Source of the DNA: Mesorhizobium amorphae
GTDB lineage: Bacteria; Pseudomonadota; Alphaproteobacteria; Rhizobiales; Rhizobiaceae
Length of the DNA stretch: 64,000 bases
Reading direction: 5' to 3'
NCBI RefSeq assembly: GCF_014843845.1
Contig: NZ_JHQS01000011.1
Coordinates: 62,001-126,000, forward strand
Below are positions 53,629-62,273 of this stretch, piece by piece (position 1 is the stretch's first letter; each line of letters starts with the position of its first letter). The notes beneath the pieces are model-generated. The model saw only the letters and a program-made list of their open reading frames with translations, did not search any database and had not been told where the DNA came from. The translations under genes were made by a program, and so were the position numbers.

Positions 53629-53939
53629 TGTATTTCTCCTCCACACATTGGTGTCCGGCTGCACCGATCTCGCCCGGAATCCCCGATCTCCCGAGGAATC
53701 TCTCCCGCCTGCTCCCCTGCTCCGGATGGCGTTTTGCCAGCGATTGGAACGCCAAGCCCTCTGTTTGAAACAGATGTTCCGGAACGAAAGGACCAAAATG
53801 CCTAGTCAGTGAAATATTTATTCCATTTTGGGGGAGGCCGTCAAGAGCGATTCCAAAAACCGATGCCGGATTTTCGCGGCAAGGCCTTGCAATATTCTAT
53901 CAGGGTGATGGATCCCATCATTCCGAATGGCTCGATGGC
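53629..53939. promoter_or_regulatory. 311-bp upstream region of the inositol-type importer
   Basis: GAAA-N6-TTCC lies at 53811-53824, one base from the GGAA-N6-TTCC palindrome near iolC, and GTTCCGGAAC is a perfect 10-bp palindrome at 53776-53785. These are candidate sites for IolR or the neighbouring LacI regulator. An AT-rich GAAATATTTATTCC stretch would suit a promoter. No gene. Confidence 0.5.
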
Positions 53940-54971
53940 CTAGATGTTTTCCGGCAGGTAAATGTCGAAGGGCAGGAAGGTCTGGCCCGGCGCATTGGCG
54001 GCGCCGGTTTCGATGGCGTGCGCCATCAGGCCGACAAGCTCGCGGCAGAGCGCCGGCAGCGGCGTGGAAATCACCATGGTGAGGATGTTGTCGGCTAGCG
54101 CCGCGCGCGATTCGGCATTGATCTCGTTGCAGACGACCACCGGCATGTTTTCGGGCCTCGCTGCCCTGAGCGCCGAGACCGCGCCTTCCATGCCGCCGCC
54201 GGCGACGTAGCAGCCGGCAAGATCGGGATATCGCGCCAGAAGATCGATCATCGCATCATGGGTCACCTGGTTGGCTTCCAGGTTGACCAGCGTCTCCATC
54301 ACCGTGAATTCCGGCGCATGCTCGCGGAAGAATGACCTGAAGCCGATCTCGCGCAGCTCATGGCCATGGAAGCGATGGCTGCCGACGAAAAGGGCGACCT
54401 TGCCAGGCTTCCTCGCCGCCTTGGCGATCATCCAGGCCGCGCTGCGACCGACCTTGCGGTTGTCGAGGCCGACATAGCCCTCGCGGATGCCGGCGGCAAA
54501 GTCGGACAGCAGCGAGAACACCGGTTGCCCCCTCGCCTTCAGCGCCTCGACGGCCGCCGTCAACGTCGGATGGTCCGGGCCGACGACGGCGACGGCTCTG
54601 GATTTCGCCGCCAGCTTGCGCATCTGGGCGGCGATCTCGTCGGGGGCCAGCGAACCGGCAAAGTCGATGGTTGCGACGCCACGGAAGCGCAGCGATTGCG
54701 ACACCGCCAGTTCGAGCTCCCGCGCGAAATCGCTGTAGAAAACATCATTGCCCCTCAGCAGCAGAAAGCCGAGGCGGTATTCCGGCAGTTCCTGGCGCAT
54801 GCGCTGCTTGATCAGCCCGGCGGCGTGATAGCCGATGCCGGTCGCGGCCTCATAGACACGGCGCGCGGTTTCCTCGCGCACCGGCAGGCGGTTGTTCAGC
54901 ACCCGGTCGACGGTGGCAACGCTGACGCCGGAGATGCGCGCCAGGTCGGTGATGGTCGGCCGTTTTGCCAT
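53940..54971 (-). CDS. LacI-family transcriptional regulator
   Basis: The 343-aa regulator has the LacI helix-turn-helix (TITDLARISGVSVATVDRVLNNRLPV) and a periplasmic-binding-like effector domain (YRLGFLLLRGNDVFYSDFARELELA, GHELREIGFRSFFREHAPEF, DLAGCYVAGGGMEGAVSALR). Effectors of this subgroup are often sugars. It is divergent from the hydroxylase/ferredoxin operon at 55145, its most likely target, and also neighbours the inositol-type importer. Confidence 0.9.
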   Translation of the reverse strand: MAKRPTITDLARISGVSVATVDRVLNNRLPVREETARRVYEAATGIGYHAAGLIKQRMRQELPEYRLGFLLLRGNDVFYSDFARELELAVSQSLRFRGVATIDFAGSLAPDEIAAQMRKLAAKSRAVAVVGPDHPTLTAAVEALKARGQPVFSLLSDFAAGIREGYVGLDNRKVGRSAAWMIAKAARKPGKVALFVGSHRFHGHELREIGFRSFFREHAPEFTVMETLVNLEANQVTHDAMIDLLARYPDLAGCYVAGGGMEGAVSALRAARPENMPVVVCNEINAESRAALADNILTMVISTPLPALCRELVGLMAHAIETGAANAPGQTFLPFDIYLPENI

Positions 54972-55020
54972 GACTGCCCTCAGATGTGTCGAATCCTTTT
55001 ACAACATCTTGATGGGAAAT

Positions 55021-55033
55021 GATAGAAACTATC
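55021..55033. promoter_or_regulatory. Putative LacI-type operator
   Basis: GATAGAAACTATC is a perfect 5-bp-arm palindrome, 50 bp before the LacI start and 112 bp before the hydroxylase start. A related CCTATCATCC follows at 55048-55057. Suitable for control of both divergent genes; binding is inferred. Confidence 0.45.
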
Positions 55034-55144
55034 TTTGTGAGATTGATCCTATCATCCAGTGGCGCTATTTTGAATTCCGACGCCTGCGATCATACCCTTG
55101 GCATTCGCCGGGAAGGGACCGCGAGGCGCTGGTGGAGGTTTCCA

Positions 55145-56248
55145 ATGGCGGCAACACTGTCTGCAACGCCATCCCGGCGCGACTACAGTCTGGTGGGCCG
55201 GGACACGCAGCTGGCCGTCGAGAACGGGCTGGCGGCGGCTGATTGGTACCACACCGATGTTCCACGCAAGCAGATGAAGGAGCTGATGCAGCGCTCCGAC
55301 GGGCCGGCGATGCGCGACACCATCATCTGGCTCGGCGTGCTCATCCTGAGCGGAGCCGGCGGCGCCTGGTTCTGGGGGACCTGGTGGTGCGTGCCGTTCT
55401 TCTTCGTCTACGGCACGCTCTACGGTTCATCGACCGATTCACGCTGGCACGAATGCGGCCATGGCACCGCCTTCCGCACGCAGTGGATGAACGACGCGAT
55501 CTATCAGATCGCCTGCTTCATGATCATGCGCAACCCGGTGACCTGGCGCTGGAGCCATACGCGCCACCATACCGACACCATCATCGTCGGCCGCGACCCC
55601 GAGATCGCCATCATGCGGCCGCCCGACCTCATCCGCGTCATTCTCGCCTTCGTCGGCGTCCTCGATGCCTGGCATGCCATGAAAGACATGGTCCGCCACG
55701 CGGCCGGCATCATCAGCGCCGAGGAAAAGACCTATGTGCCCGAGCAGGAACAGCCGAGGGCGATCTTCTTCGCCCGCATCTGGCTGGCGATCTATGCCGC
55801 GACGATCGCTCTGGCGCTCTATATGGGCTCGTTCCTGCCGTTCATGCTGGTCGGGCTGCCCCGCCTTTACGGCGCCTGGCACCATGTGCTGACCGGCATC
55901 CTGCAGCATGGCGGGCTGGCCGACAATGTCATCGATCACCGGCTGAACAGCCGTACCGTCTACATGAATCCCATCAGCCGCTTCATCTACTGGAACATGA
56001 ACTACCACGTGGAGCACCACATGTTCCCCATGGTGCCCTATCACGCGTTGCCCCGGCTGCACGAGCTGATCAAGCACGATCTGCCGGCGCCGACGCCGTC
56101 GATCCTGGCCGGCTATCGCGAAGTGATCCCGGCCTTCCTGCGCCAGTTGCGCAACGAAGACTATTTCCTCAGGCGCGAACTGCCGCCGACCGCCAGGCCG
56201 TATCGCGAGGAATTGCACAACGACAACGCCGTCGCGGCGGCTGAATGA
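55145..56248 (+). CDS. Desaturase-type di-iron hydroxylase (MocD-like)
   Basis: The 367-aa membrane protein has three His clusters of the fatty-acid desaturase/alkane hydroxylase superfamily: HECGH at 102-106, HTRHH at 138-142 and HVEHH at 288-292. Hydrophobic helices lie near 58-95, 115-130, 160-175 and 208-240. It is followed by a Rieske ferredoxin and an FAD reductase, an electron chain matching MocD/MocE/MocF, which act in rhizopine (3-O-methyl-scyllo-inosamine) breakdown. GGAGG before 55145 fixes the start. Probable reaction: oxygen-dependent hydroxylation or O-demethylation; substrate not proven. Confidence 0.85.
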   Translation: MAATLSATPSRRDYSLVGRDTQLAVENGLAAADWYHTDVPRKQMKELMQRSDGPAMRDTIIWLGVLILSGAGGAWFWGTWWCVPFFFVYGTLYGSSTDSRWHECGHGTAFRTQWMNDAIYQIACFMIMRNPVTWRWSHTRHHTDTIIVGRDPEIAIMRPPDLIRVILAFVGVLDAWHAMKDMVRHAAGIISAEEKTYVPEQEQPRAIFFARIWLAIYAATIALALYMGSFLPFMLVGLPRLYGAWHHVLTGILQHGGLADNVIDHRLNSRTVYMNPISRFIYWNMNYHVEHHMFPMVPYHALPRLHELIKHDLPAPTPSILAGYREVIPAFLRQLRNEDYFLRRELPPTARPYREELHNDNAVAAAE

Positions 56249-56292
56249 CTGGCCTGACGGGCGCAGAGCAATCGAATTTTCCGGAGGAACAA

Positions 56293-56607
56293 ATGAGCGA
56301 CTGGGTCGAGGCCTGTGAGGCCGCGGACATAGACGAAGAAGACGTGATGCGGTTCGACCATGGCGGCCGCACCTTCGCCATCTACCGCAGTCCCGACGAC
56401 GAGTATTTCGCGACGGACGGGCTTTGCTCGCATGAAAAGGTGCATCTGGCCGACGGGCTGGTGATGGACGACATCATCGAATGCCCGAAGCACAATGGCC
56501 GCTTCAACTACAAGACCGGGGCGGCGAGAGGGGCGCCGGTCTGCGTCAACCTCAGGACCTATCCGGTCAAGGTCGACGCCGGCAAAGTCCTCATTCAGAT
56601 CGGATGA
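56293..56607 (+). CDS. Rieske-type [2Fe-2S] ferredoxin (MocE-like)
   Basis: The 104-aa protein has the Rieske cluster motif C45-x-H47 (CSHEKVHL) and C64-x-x-H67 (CPKHNGRF). It carries electrons from the FAD reductase encoded next to the hydroxylase encoded before. GGAGG before the ATG at 56293 sets the start over an earlier in-frame ATG at 56245. It overlaps the reductase gene by four bases. Confidence 0.92.
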   Translation: MSDWVEACEAADIDEEDVMRFDHGGRTFAIYRSPDDEYFATDGLCSHEKVHLADGLVMDDIIECPKHNGRFNYKTGAARGAPVCVNLRTYPVKVDAGKVLIQIG

Positions 56608-57842
56608 CGGTGATGACAAAGGCAATGGTCATCATCGGCGCCGGCGAATGCGGCGGACGCGCAGCCCTCGTGCTGCGCGATCTCGGCTTCGAAGGTCCGG
56701 TGACGCTGGTCGGCGACGAGCCGCATCTGCCCTATGAGCGGCCGCCGCTGTCGAAGGAAGCCATGACCGGCGAGGCGCCCGCGATCAAGGCGATCGCCAG
56801 CGATGAAATCCTGGCCGAACGGTCGATCCGGCATATCCATTCGGTTCAGGCCGTGGCGATCGACCGCGCCGCCCATGTCGTGCGCCTGTCGGATGGCTCG
56901 GCGCTGCCGTACGACAAGCTCCTGCTGGCGACCGGCTCGCTGCCGCGCAAGCTGCCGATGCCGGGCCTCGGTGCGCGCTGCGTGTATCTCAGGACCTTCA
57001 ATGACGCAAAGGCCATCCACGCCCATCTCAGGGCCGGAAACCGCGTGGCAATCGTCGGCGGCGGCTTCATCGGTCTCGAACTCGCCGCCTCGGCGCGCAA
57101 ACTCGGCGCTGATGTCACCGTCGTCGAGGCGCAGCCGCGCATCCTGATGCGCGGCGTGCCCGCCGAAATCGCCGAGATCATCCACAAGCAGCACGAGGCC
57201 GAAGGCGTGACGATCCTCGCCGGCCAGGGCATCTCGGCGATCGCCGATGAAGGCGCCGAGGTGCGCATCACGCTTGCCGGCGGGCTGGAGGTCGTTGCCG
57301 ACCTCGCTATCATCGGCATCGGCGCAGTGCCGGTGACCGCACTGGCTGCGGAAGCGGGACTGGCGATCGACAATGGCATTGCCGTCGACGCCGAACTTCG
57401 CACCTGCGATCCGGACATCTTTGCCGCCGGCGATTGCTGCTCGTTTCCGCTTGCCGTCTACGGCGGAAGGCGGGTGCGGCTTGAAGCCTGGCGCAACGCG
57501 CAGGAGCAGGGCGCGCTGGCGGCCAGGAACATGCTGGGCGCCGGCGAGGCCCATGCCGCCGTGCCATGGTTCTGGTCGGATCAATATGGCCTGACCTTGC
57601 AGATCGCCGGTCTGTCGGACGAGGGGCACAGCGTCGTGCGCCGCGACCTCGAAGACGGCGCCTTCATCCTGTTCCATCTGGCTGGGGACGGCCGTCTGGT
57701 CGCCGCAAGCGGCATCGGGCCGGGCAATGCGGTCGCCCGCGACATCAGGCTGGCCGAAATGCTGATCGCCAAGCGGGCGAAGCCGGCGCCGGAGGCGCTC
57801 GGCTCACAGACGGTCAAGCTGAAGTCGCTGCTGGCGGCGTGA
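56604..57842 (+). CDS. FAD-dependent ferredoxin reductase (MocF-like)
   Basis: The 412-aa protein has the FAD-binding GAGECGGRAALVLR, ERPPLSKEAM, the NADH-binding GGGFIGLELAASARKLGADVTVVE and the FAD-contact IFAAGDCCSFP, with a reductase C-terminal domain. This is the rubredoxin/putidaredoxin reductase group. It passes electrons from NADH to the Rieske protein. ATGA overlap with the ferredoxin gene shows translational coupling. Confidence 0.93.
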   Translation: MTVMTKAMVIIGAGECGGRAALVLRDLGFEGPVTLVGDEPHLPYERPPLSKEAMTGEAPAIKAIASDEILAERSIRHIHSVQAVAIDRAAHVVRLSDGSALPYDKLLLATGSLPRKLPMPGLGARCVYLRTFNDAKAIHAHLRAGNRVAIVGGGFIGLELAASARKLGADVTVVEAQPRILMRGVPAEIAEIIHKQHEAEGVTILAGQGISAIADEGAEVRITLAGGLEVVADLAIIGIGAVPVTALAAEAGLAIDNGIAVDAELRTCDPDIFAAGDCCSFPLAVYGGRRVRLEAWRNAQEQGALAARNMLGAGEAHAAVPWFWSDQYGLTLQIAGLSDEGHSVVRRDLEDGAFILFHLAGDGRLVAASGIGPGNAVARDIRLAEMLIAKRAKPAPEALGSQTVKLKSLLAA

Positions 57843-57881
57843 GGCGCGCCGTCCGGAAATCAAGGACCTAGGGGGAAGAAA

Positions 57882-58688
57882 ATGCCGCGCACCAGACCGA
57901 CGGTCGCCGACCTGCAATCGCTGAAGGGCAAGCGGCAGCTTTCCAAGCTCAGGGTCTTCTCGCTGGAAGAGGCCGAGGCCGCGGAGCGCGCCGGCATCGA
58001 TATCATCTCCGTCCCCTACGGCCTGATCTTTGACCCGCGGTTTCGCGATGCGGCACCGACCCGCTTTGCCATTCCCGGCGACGAGCAGTCCAAAATGGGC
58101 GCGACCACCGACGAGATCCTGCGCACGGCGGTGAAGCTGCGCGCGGCAAGCGCTGACGCCATGTATTGTTCGGCCAGCCTGCAGACGATCCGGAGGCTGC
58201 GCGACGAGCATATTCCGGTCTGCGGCCATGTCGGGCTGATCCCGGCGCATGCGACCTGGACGGGTGGCTTCAAGGCGGTCGGCAAGACCGCCGAAAGTGC
58301 TGCCTTCGTCTGGAAGCAGGTCAGGGACCTGGAAGCGGCAGGTGCCTTCGCCGCCGAGATCGAGGTGGTGCCGGCCGAAATGGCGAGCGCGATCTCCAGG
58401 CGCACGCCGCTGATCATGATCTCGATGGGGGCCGGCGCCGGCTGCGATGCCCAGTATCTGTTCTCGGAAGATGTGCTCGGCACCCATCGCGGACACTATC
58501 CGCGCCATGCCAAACGCTATCGCGACCTGGCGGCGGAGTTCGACCGTATCCAGAGCGAGCGCATTGCAGCATTCAGTGAATATGCCGACGACATCCAGTC
58601 CGGCGCCTATCCAGCACCGCAGCACATGGTCGGGGTGGACGCCGAGGAATTGCGCAAATTCGAGGCGTTCCTCGAATCCCAGGCCTGA
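57882..58688 (+). CDS. PanB-superfamily protein with altered active site
   Basis: The 268-aa protein aligns by eye with ketopantoate hydroxymethyltransferase (PanB): IPVCGHVGLIPAHATWTGGF at 111-130, EAAGAFAAEIEVVPAEMA with the catalytic-base equivalent E161, and SMGAGAGCDAQYLFSEDVLG at 181-200. But the Mg-binding Asp of GDSLGM is replaced (SVPYGLIF at 43-50), and the VKLEGG Lys/Glu segment reads MYCSASLQ (94-101). It is therefore unlikely to make ketopantoate. The PEP-mutase/isocitrate lyase superfamily is the alternative frame. It lies 39 bp after the reductase and is probably co-transcribed. A role with the C1 unit or ring product of the hydroxylase is inference. Confidence 0.8.
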   Translation: MPRTRPTVADLQSLKGKRQLSKLRVFSLEEAEAAERAGIDIISVPYGLIFDPRFRDAAPTRFAIPGDEQSKMGATTDEILRTAVKLRAASADAMYCSASLQTIRRLRDEHIPVCGHVGLIPAHATWTGGFKAVGKTAESAAFVWKQVRDLEAAGAFAAEIEVVPAEMASAISRRTPLIMISMGAGAGCDAQYLFSEDVLGTHRGHYPRHAKRYRDLAAEFDRIQSERIAAFSEYADDIQSGAYPAPQHMVGVDAEELRKFEAFLESQA

Positions 58689-58706
58689 GCGGCTTACCCC
58701 TCAGCT

Positions 58707-59666
58707 CTAAAAGAGCGCCTTCAGCTCCGACAATTTGTCGTTGACCAGCCAGCCATAATAATTTTCCTCGGGCAGCTTTTCGGGCTCGCCGGCGGCTCGG
58801 CGCCTGTCGTTCTCGGCCTTCAGCGCTTCGGCGCGCTGCTCGGGATTGCCGACATTGTAGAGCGTCGCCGTGAGGCCGGGATTGCCCGAAATGTCGAAGC
58901 CGGCGATGCTCTTGTAGGCATCGATCGATTTGCTGATCGTCGCCGCGACGTAAGGAAGCGTCAGGTCCGGATCCATGATGGTCTTGTAGACCCCGTTCGG
59001 ATCGGCGACGTCGAGCTTGGGCAGGCCGGACACCTTGTGGACGAAATCGCTCATCTGCAGCGCGGTCAGCGGATTGAGCTGGCCAAGGCCGAAGGTCTGG
59101 CCGGCATAATAGGGCTGGAAGAAGGTGGCGCCGAAACGGTCGTTGGGAAAGCTCTCGCCGCCCACACTCTTGCCGCGGAAGGCATGGTTCCACACCTGCT
59201 CGCGGCACTCCCACAGATCGTAGCTGTCGGTCAGGCCAGCGCATTTCTTGAATTCCGGCCGCTGCACGAAATCCGTGATGTCCTCGCCCTCATAGGCGAA
59301 GGACAGCCTGCTCGACAGATAGGAGATCGCCTTGACGTAGTAGGTCTGCAGCCGGTCGTAGGCATCGACATTGTAGGTATGCTCGCCGACGATGGCGCCG
59401 ACGATGTGAATGGGATCGATGCCATAGGCCGCCGCCTGCTGCTTGATCTTGCCGCGAAGGTCGGCGTCGTTCTGCAGCAGCGCGTAGACCTTGCGGTACT
59501 TGGCCTGGAAGGTGGTATTGGTGGCCTGGGTGCGGCGGCTCGAGGCGCCCGGTATGTCGGGCTGCTCGGCATTGCGGTTTCCCGGCGGCACCAGCGTCGC
59601 CGCGTCGGCGGCGACCACCGCTGCCGCCAGCGCCAAGCCGAGAAGGAGAAGTATGCGTTTTTTCAT
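58707..59666 (-). CDS. DUF1402-family exported protein
   Basis: The 319-aa protein has a signal peptide (KKRILLLLGLALAAAVVAADA) and a soluble body matching the DUF1402 family, common in rhizobia. The segment YGIDPIHIVGAIVGEHTYNVDAYD with a later FGLGQLNPLTALQMSD recalls the helical fold of lytic transglycosylases (Glu plus GLGQ). Peptidoglycan cleavage is possible but not shown. The start at 59666 is chosen for the signal peptide; its ribosome-binding site is weak. Convergent with the PanB-like gene. Confidence 0.8.
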   Translation of the reverse strand: MKKRILLLLGLALAAAVVAADAATLVPPGNRNAEQPDIPGASSRRTQATNTTFQAKYRKVYALLQNDADLRGKIKQQAAAYGIDPIHIVGAIVGEHTYNVDAYDRLQTYYVKAISYLSSRLSFAYEGEDITDFVQRPEFKKCAGLTDSYDLWECREQVWNHAFRGKSVGGESFPNDRFGATFFQPYYAGQTFGLGQLNPLTALQMSDFVHKVSGLPKLDVADPNGVYKTIMDPDLTLPYVAATISKSIDAYKSIAGFDISGNPGLTATLYNVGNPEQRAEALKAENDRRRAAGEPEKLPEENYYGWLVNDKLSELKALF

Positions 59667-59813
59667 GCGCCGCCGCCTGTGAGTGGCCGGGCAAACTAGG
59701 TAAAGCTCAATGGAGAGTCGAGAGAACCGCCTCGTCTCGCCGGACGAAAGCGGCCAGATGCTTCCATTTGGCCACACCCTGGTTCTTGCGCCGGGAACTG
59801 CCCGGCGCCGCTT

Positions 59814-61127
59814 CTACAGGATGAATCTGGACAAATCCGTGTTCCTGGAAAGGTCGCCGACATGCTTTTGCACATAGGTGGCATCGATGGTGACCGACGT
59901 GCCGTTGCGGTCCGGCGCGTCGTAGGAAATCTCGTCCAGCACCCGCTCCATCACCGTCTGCAGGCGCCTGGCGCCGATGTTCTCGACGCTGGCGTTGAGA
60001 TCGACGGCGATGCCGGCAAGCGAATCGATGGCGTCATCGGTGAAGCTGAGCTCGACGCCTTCCGTCTTCATCAGCGCGATGTACTGCTTGATCAGGCTGG
60101 CCTCGGTCTCGGTCAGGATGCGGACGAAATCGTCCTTCTCCAGCGCCCGCAGTTCGACCCGGATCGGCAGGCGGCCCTGCAGTTCCGGCAGCAGGTCCGA
60201 CGGCTTGGCGACGTGGAACGCACCCGAGGCGATAAACAGGATGTGGTCGGTCTTCACCGGTCCGTATTTGGTCGCCACCGTGGTGCCCTCGACCAGCGGC
60301 AGCAGGTCGCGCTGCACGCCTTCGCGGGAGACGCCGGCGCCGATGCCGCCTTCGCGCGACGCGATCTTGTCGATCTCGTCGAGGAAGACGATGCCGTCGT
60401 TTTCGGTCGATTCCAGCGCCCTGCGCACCACCTCGTCCTGGTCGAGCAGCTTGTCTGACTCGTCGCCGATCAGCAGCGCGTACGATTCCTTCACCGTCGT
60501 CTTGCGTGTCTTGGTCCTCTGGCCGCCCATCGCCTTCGACAGCATGTCGTTTATGTTGAGCACGCCGATATTGCCGCCCGGCATGCCGGGAATCTCGAAG
60601 CCGGGCATGCCGCCGCTGCCGGTGTCGGCCACTTCGACCTCGATCTCCTTGTCGTCGAGCTCGCCGTCGCGCAGCTTCTTGCGGAAGGAGTCGCGCGTGG
60701 CCGGGCTTGCCGTCTTGCCGACGAGCGCCTCAAGCACCCGTTCCTCGGCATTGATGTGGGCGCGCGCCTTGACGTCCTCGCGCATCTTTTCGCGCACCAG
60801 GCCGATGGCGATCTCGACCAGGTCGCGGATGATCTGCTCGACGTCACGGCCGACATAGCCGACCTCGGTGAACTTGGTGGCCTCGACCTTGACGAAGGGC
60901 GCACCGGCGAGACGCGCCAGGCGGCGCGAGATCTCGGTCTTGCCGACGCCGGTCGGGCCGATCATCAGGATGTTCTTCGGCATCACCTCTTCGCGCATCT
61001 GGCCTTCGAGCTGCTGGCGGCGCCAGCGGTTGCGCAAGGCAATGGCCACGGCGCGCTTGGCGTCCTTCTGGCCGATGATGAAGCGGTCGAGTTCCGAAAC
61101 GATTTCGCGCGGGGAGAATGTGCTCAT
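59814..61127 (-). CDS. hslU: ATP-dependent protease ATPase subunit HslU
   Basis: The 437-aa AAA+ unfoldase has N-terminal [34 protein letters not shown], Walker A GPTGVGKT at 57-64, Walker [12 protein letters not shown] and sensor regions ending NTDLSRFIL, the C-terminal tail that activates HslV. Length is normal. It unfolds substrates and feeds them to HslV. It lies last in the hslV-GNAT-DUF2585-hslU operon, 5 bp after DUF2585. Confidence 0.97.
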   Translation of the reverse strand: MSTFSPREIVSELDRFIIGQKDAKRAVAIALRNRWRRQQLEGQMREEVMPKNILMIGPTGVGKTEISRRLARLAGAPFVKVEATKFTEVGYVGRDVEQIIRDLVEIAIGLVREKMREDVKARAHINAEERVLEALVGKTASPATRDSFRKKLRDGELDDKEIEVEVADTGSGGMPGFEIPGMPGGNIGVLNINDMLSKAMGGQRTKTRKTTVKESYALLIGDESDKLLDQDEVVRRALESTENDGIVFLDEIDKIASREGGIGAGVSREGVQRDLLPLVEGTTVATKYGPVKTDHILFIASGAFHVAKPSDLLPELQGRLPIRVELRALEKDDFVRILTETEASLIKQYIALMKTEGVELSFTDDAIDSLAGIAVDLNASVENIGARRLQTVMERVLDEISYDAPDRNGTSVTIDATYVQKHVGDLSRNTDLSRFIL

Positions 61128-61132
61128 ATCAC

Positions 61133-61732
61133 TCAAATTCCACTTTGCCACTGCCGGATGGACTCAAACGGATGCAGCAGCATGATCACGTTGAGCGTCA
61201 GATTGTCCCGGATGATGTAGCCGGTGCCCAGTTCGAAGATCACGGCAAGGCTGACGATCACCCATATAGGAAGCTTTCGCGCCATCACAAATCCCAGCAC
61301 CATGGCGAACGTATCCGCCACGGAATTGATGATGCTGTCGCCGTAATAGTTGAGCGAGATGGTGCCGGCCCGATAGCGGTCGATGATGAAGGGGCTGTTT
61401 TCCAAGAGCTCCCAGCCGCCCTCGATGAGGACGGCGAACGCCAGCCGCAGCCCGACCGGCGAACGCGGAAACAGGACCCTTGCGAGCGCATAGAACAGGA
61501 AGCCGTGGATGATGTGCGAAGGCGTGTACCAGTCGGAAATGTGCTGGGAATTCTCGGAGCTGTTCACCACACCGTGCCAGAGCTTCACGTAGCCGCAGGT
61601 GCAGATCGGCGGATGGCCCATGCCGTAGAGGACCCCTGCCTGGAAGATGATCAGGGCGAGAACGAGCAGAAGCCCCATCCGCCAGCTGTCTTCATAGGCC
61701 GATAGCGTCTTGTCTTCGCCGATAGTGTTCAT
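61133..61732 (-). CDS. DUF2585-family membrane protein
   Basis: The 199-aa membrane protein has about five hydrophobic segments ([64 protein letters not shown]). It carries the DUF2585 signature region [34 protein letters not shown] (cited in part). The Cys/His and Ser/His content hints at a metal site or peptidase-like centre, unproven. The ATG at 61732 lies 4 bp after the GNAT stop. Confidence 0.85.
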   Translation of the reverse strand: MNTIGEDKTLSAYEDSWRMGLLLVLALIIFQAGVLYGMGHPPICTCGYVKLWHGVVNSSENSQHISDWYTPSHIIHGFLFYALARVLFPRSPVGLRLAFAVLIEGGWELLENSPFIIDRYRAGTISLNYYGDSIINSVADTFAMVLGFVMARKLPIWVIVSLAVIFELGTGYIIRDNLTLNVIMLLHPFESIRQWQSGI

Positions 61733-61736
61733 TTGG

Positions 61737-62273
61737 TCAGTGCCCCTCTTGCGCGTCGCCATCGGCCGCATCAACAGCCATCAGCACGGCGTCCCCATAT
61801 TCCGATTGCCTGCGTCCGATCGCCCTGAAGCCGGCCTTCTCATAGGCGCGGATGGCGCGCGCGTTCTGCGGATGCGGATCGATGATGACGCGCGGCACCC
61901 CTTCCTCGAAAAGCTGTTCGACGAACTGACGCACGATGGCCGAGCCATGGCCGACGCCGACCAGCTCCGGCCTGCCGATGGACAGGTCGATGCCCAGCGT
62001 GCCGAACGGCTGGTCGGCATAGGGATGGTCGTCCTCCAGATGCGGGTCGTAGCTCTGCAGATAGGCGATCGGCTTGCCGTCCAGCTCGACGATCAGCGGT
62101 TCGACCGAAATCGAGTCGATATGCTCGCGGATCTCGGCGATTTCCTTGTCGGGATCGTCCCACCATTCGGCGACATGCGGTTCGGCCAGCCAACCGGCGA
62201 TCATCGGCAGGTCCTTTTCGGTCACCGGCCGAAATTCGTACACATCGCTCTGTTTGGCCGGCTCAGGCGGCAT
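61737..62273 (-). CDS. GNAT acetyltransferase (AAC(6')/siderophore acyltransferase-like)
   Basis: The 178-aa protein has the full GNAT layout: [25 protein letters not shown] at the N-terminus, the acetyl-CoA loop [13 protein letters not shown] and [22 protein letters not shown]. The WW-D-DP and [10 protein letters not shown] segments match the AAC(6')-like/IucB group. It would acetylate an amine; the substrate is unknown. Its start overlaps the hslV end by 11 bp, so it is translated with the protease operon. Confidence 0.88.
   Translation of the reverse strand: MPPEPAKQSDVYEFRPVTEKDLPMIAGWLAEPHVAEWWDDPDKEIAEIREHIDSISVEPLIVELDGKPIAYLQSYDPHLEDDHPYADQPFGTLGIDLSIGRPELVGVGHGSAIVRQFVEQLFEEGVPRVIIDPHPQNARAIRAYEKAGFRAIGRRQSEYGDAVLMAVDAADGDAQEGH

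Noticed and set aside
55145..57842. Naming the oxygenase genes mocD, mocE and mocF outright
   Set aside because: The gene order and families fit, but desaturase-ferredoxin-reductase sets also serve other substrates; without alignments I keep them as Moc-like.
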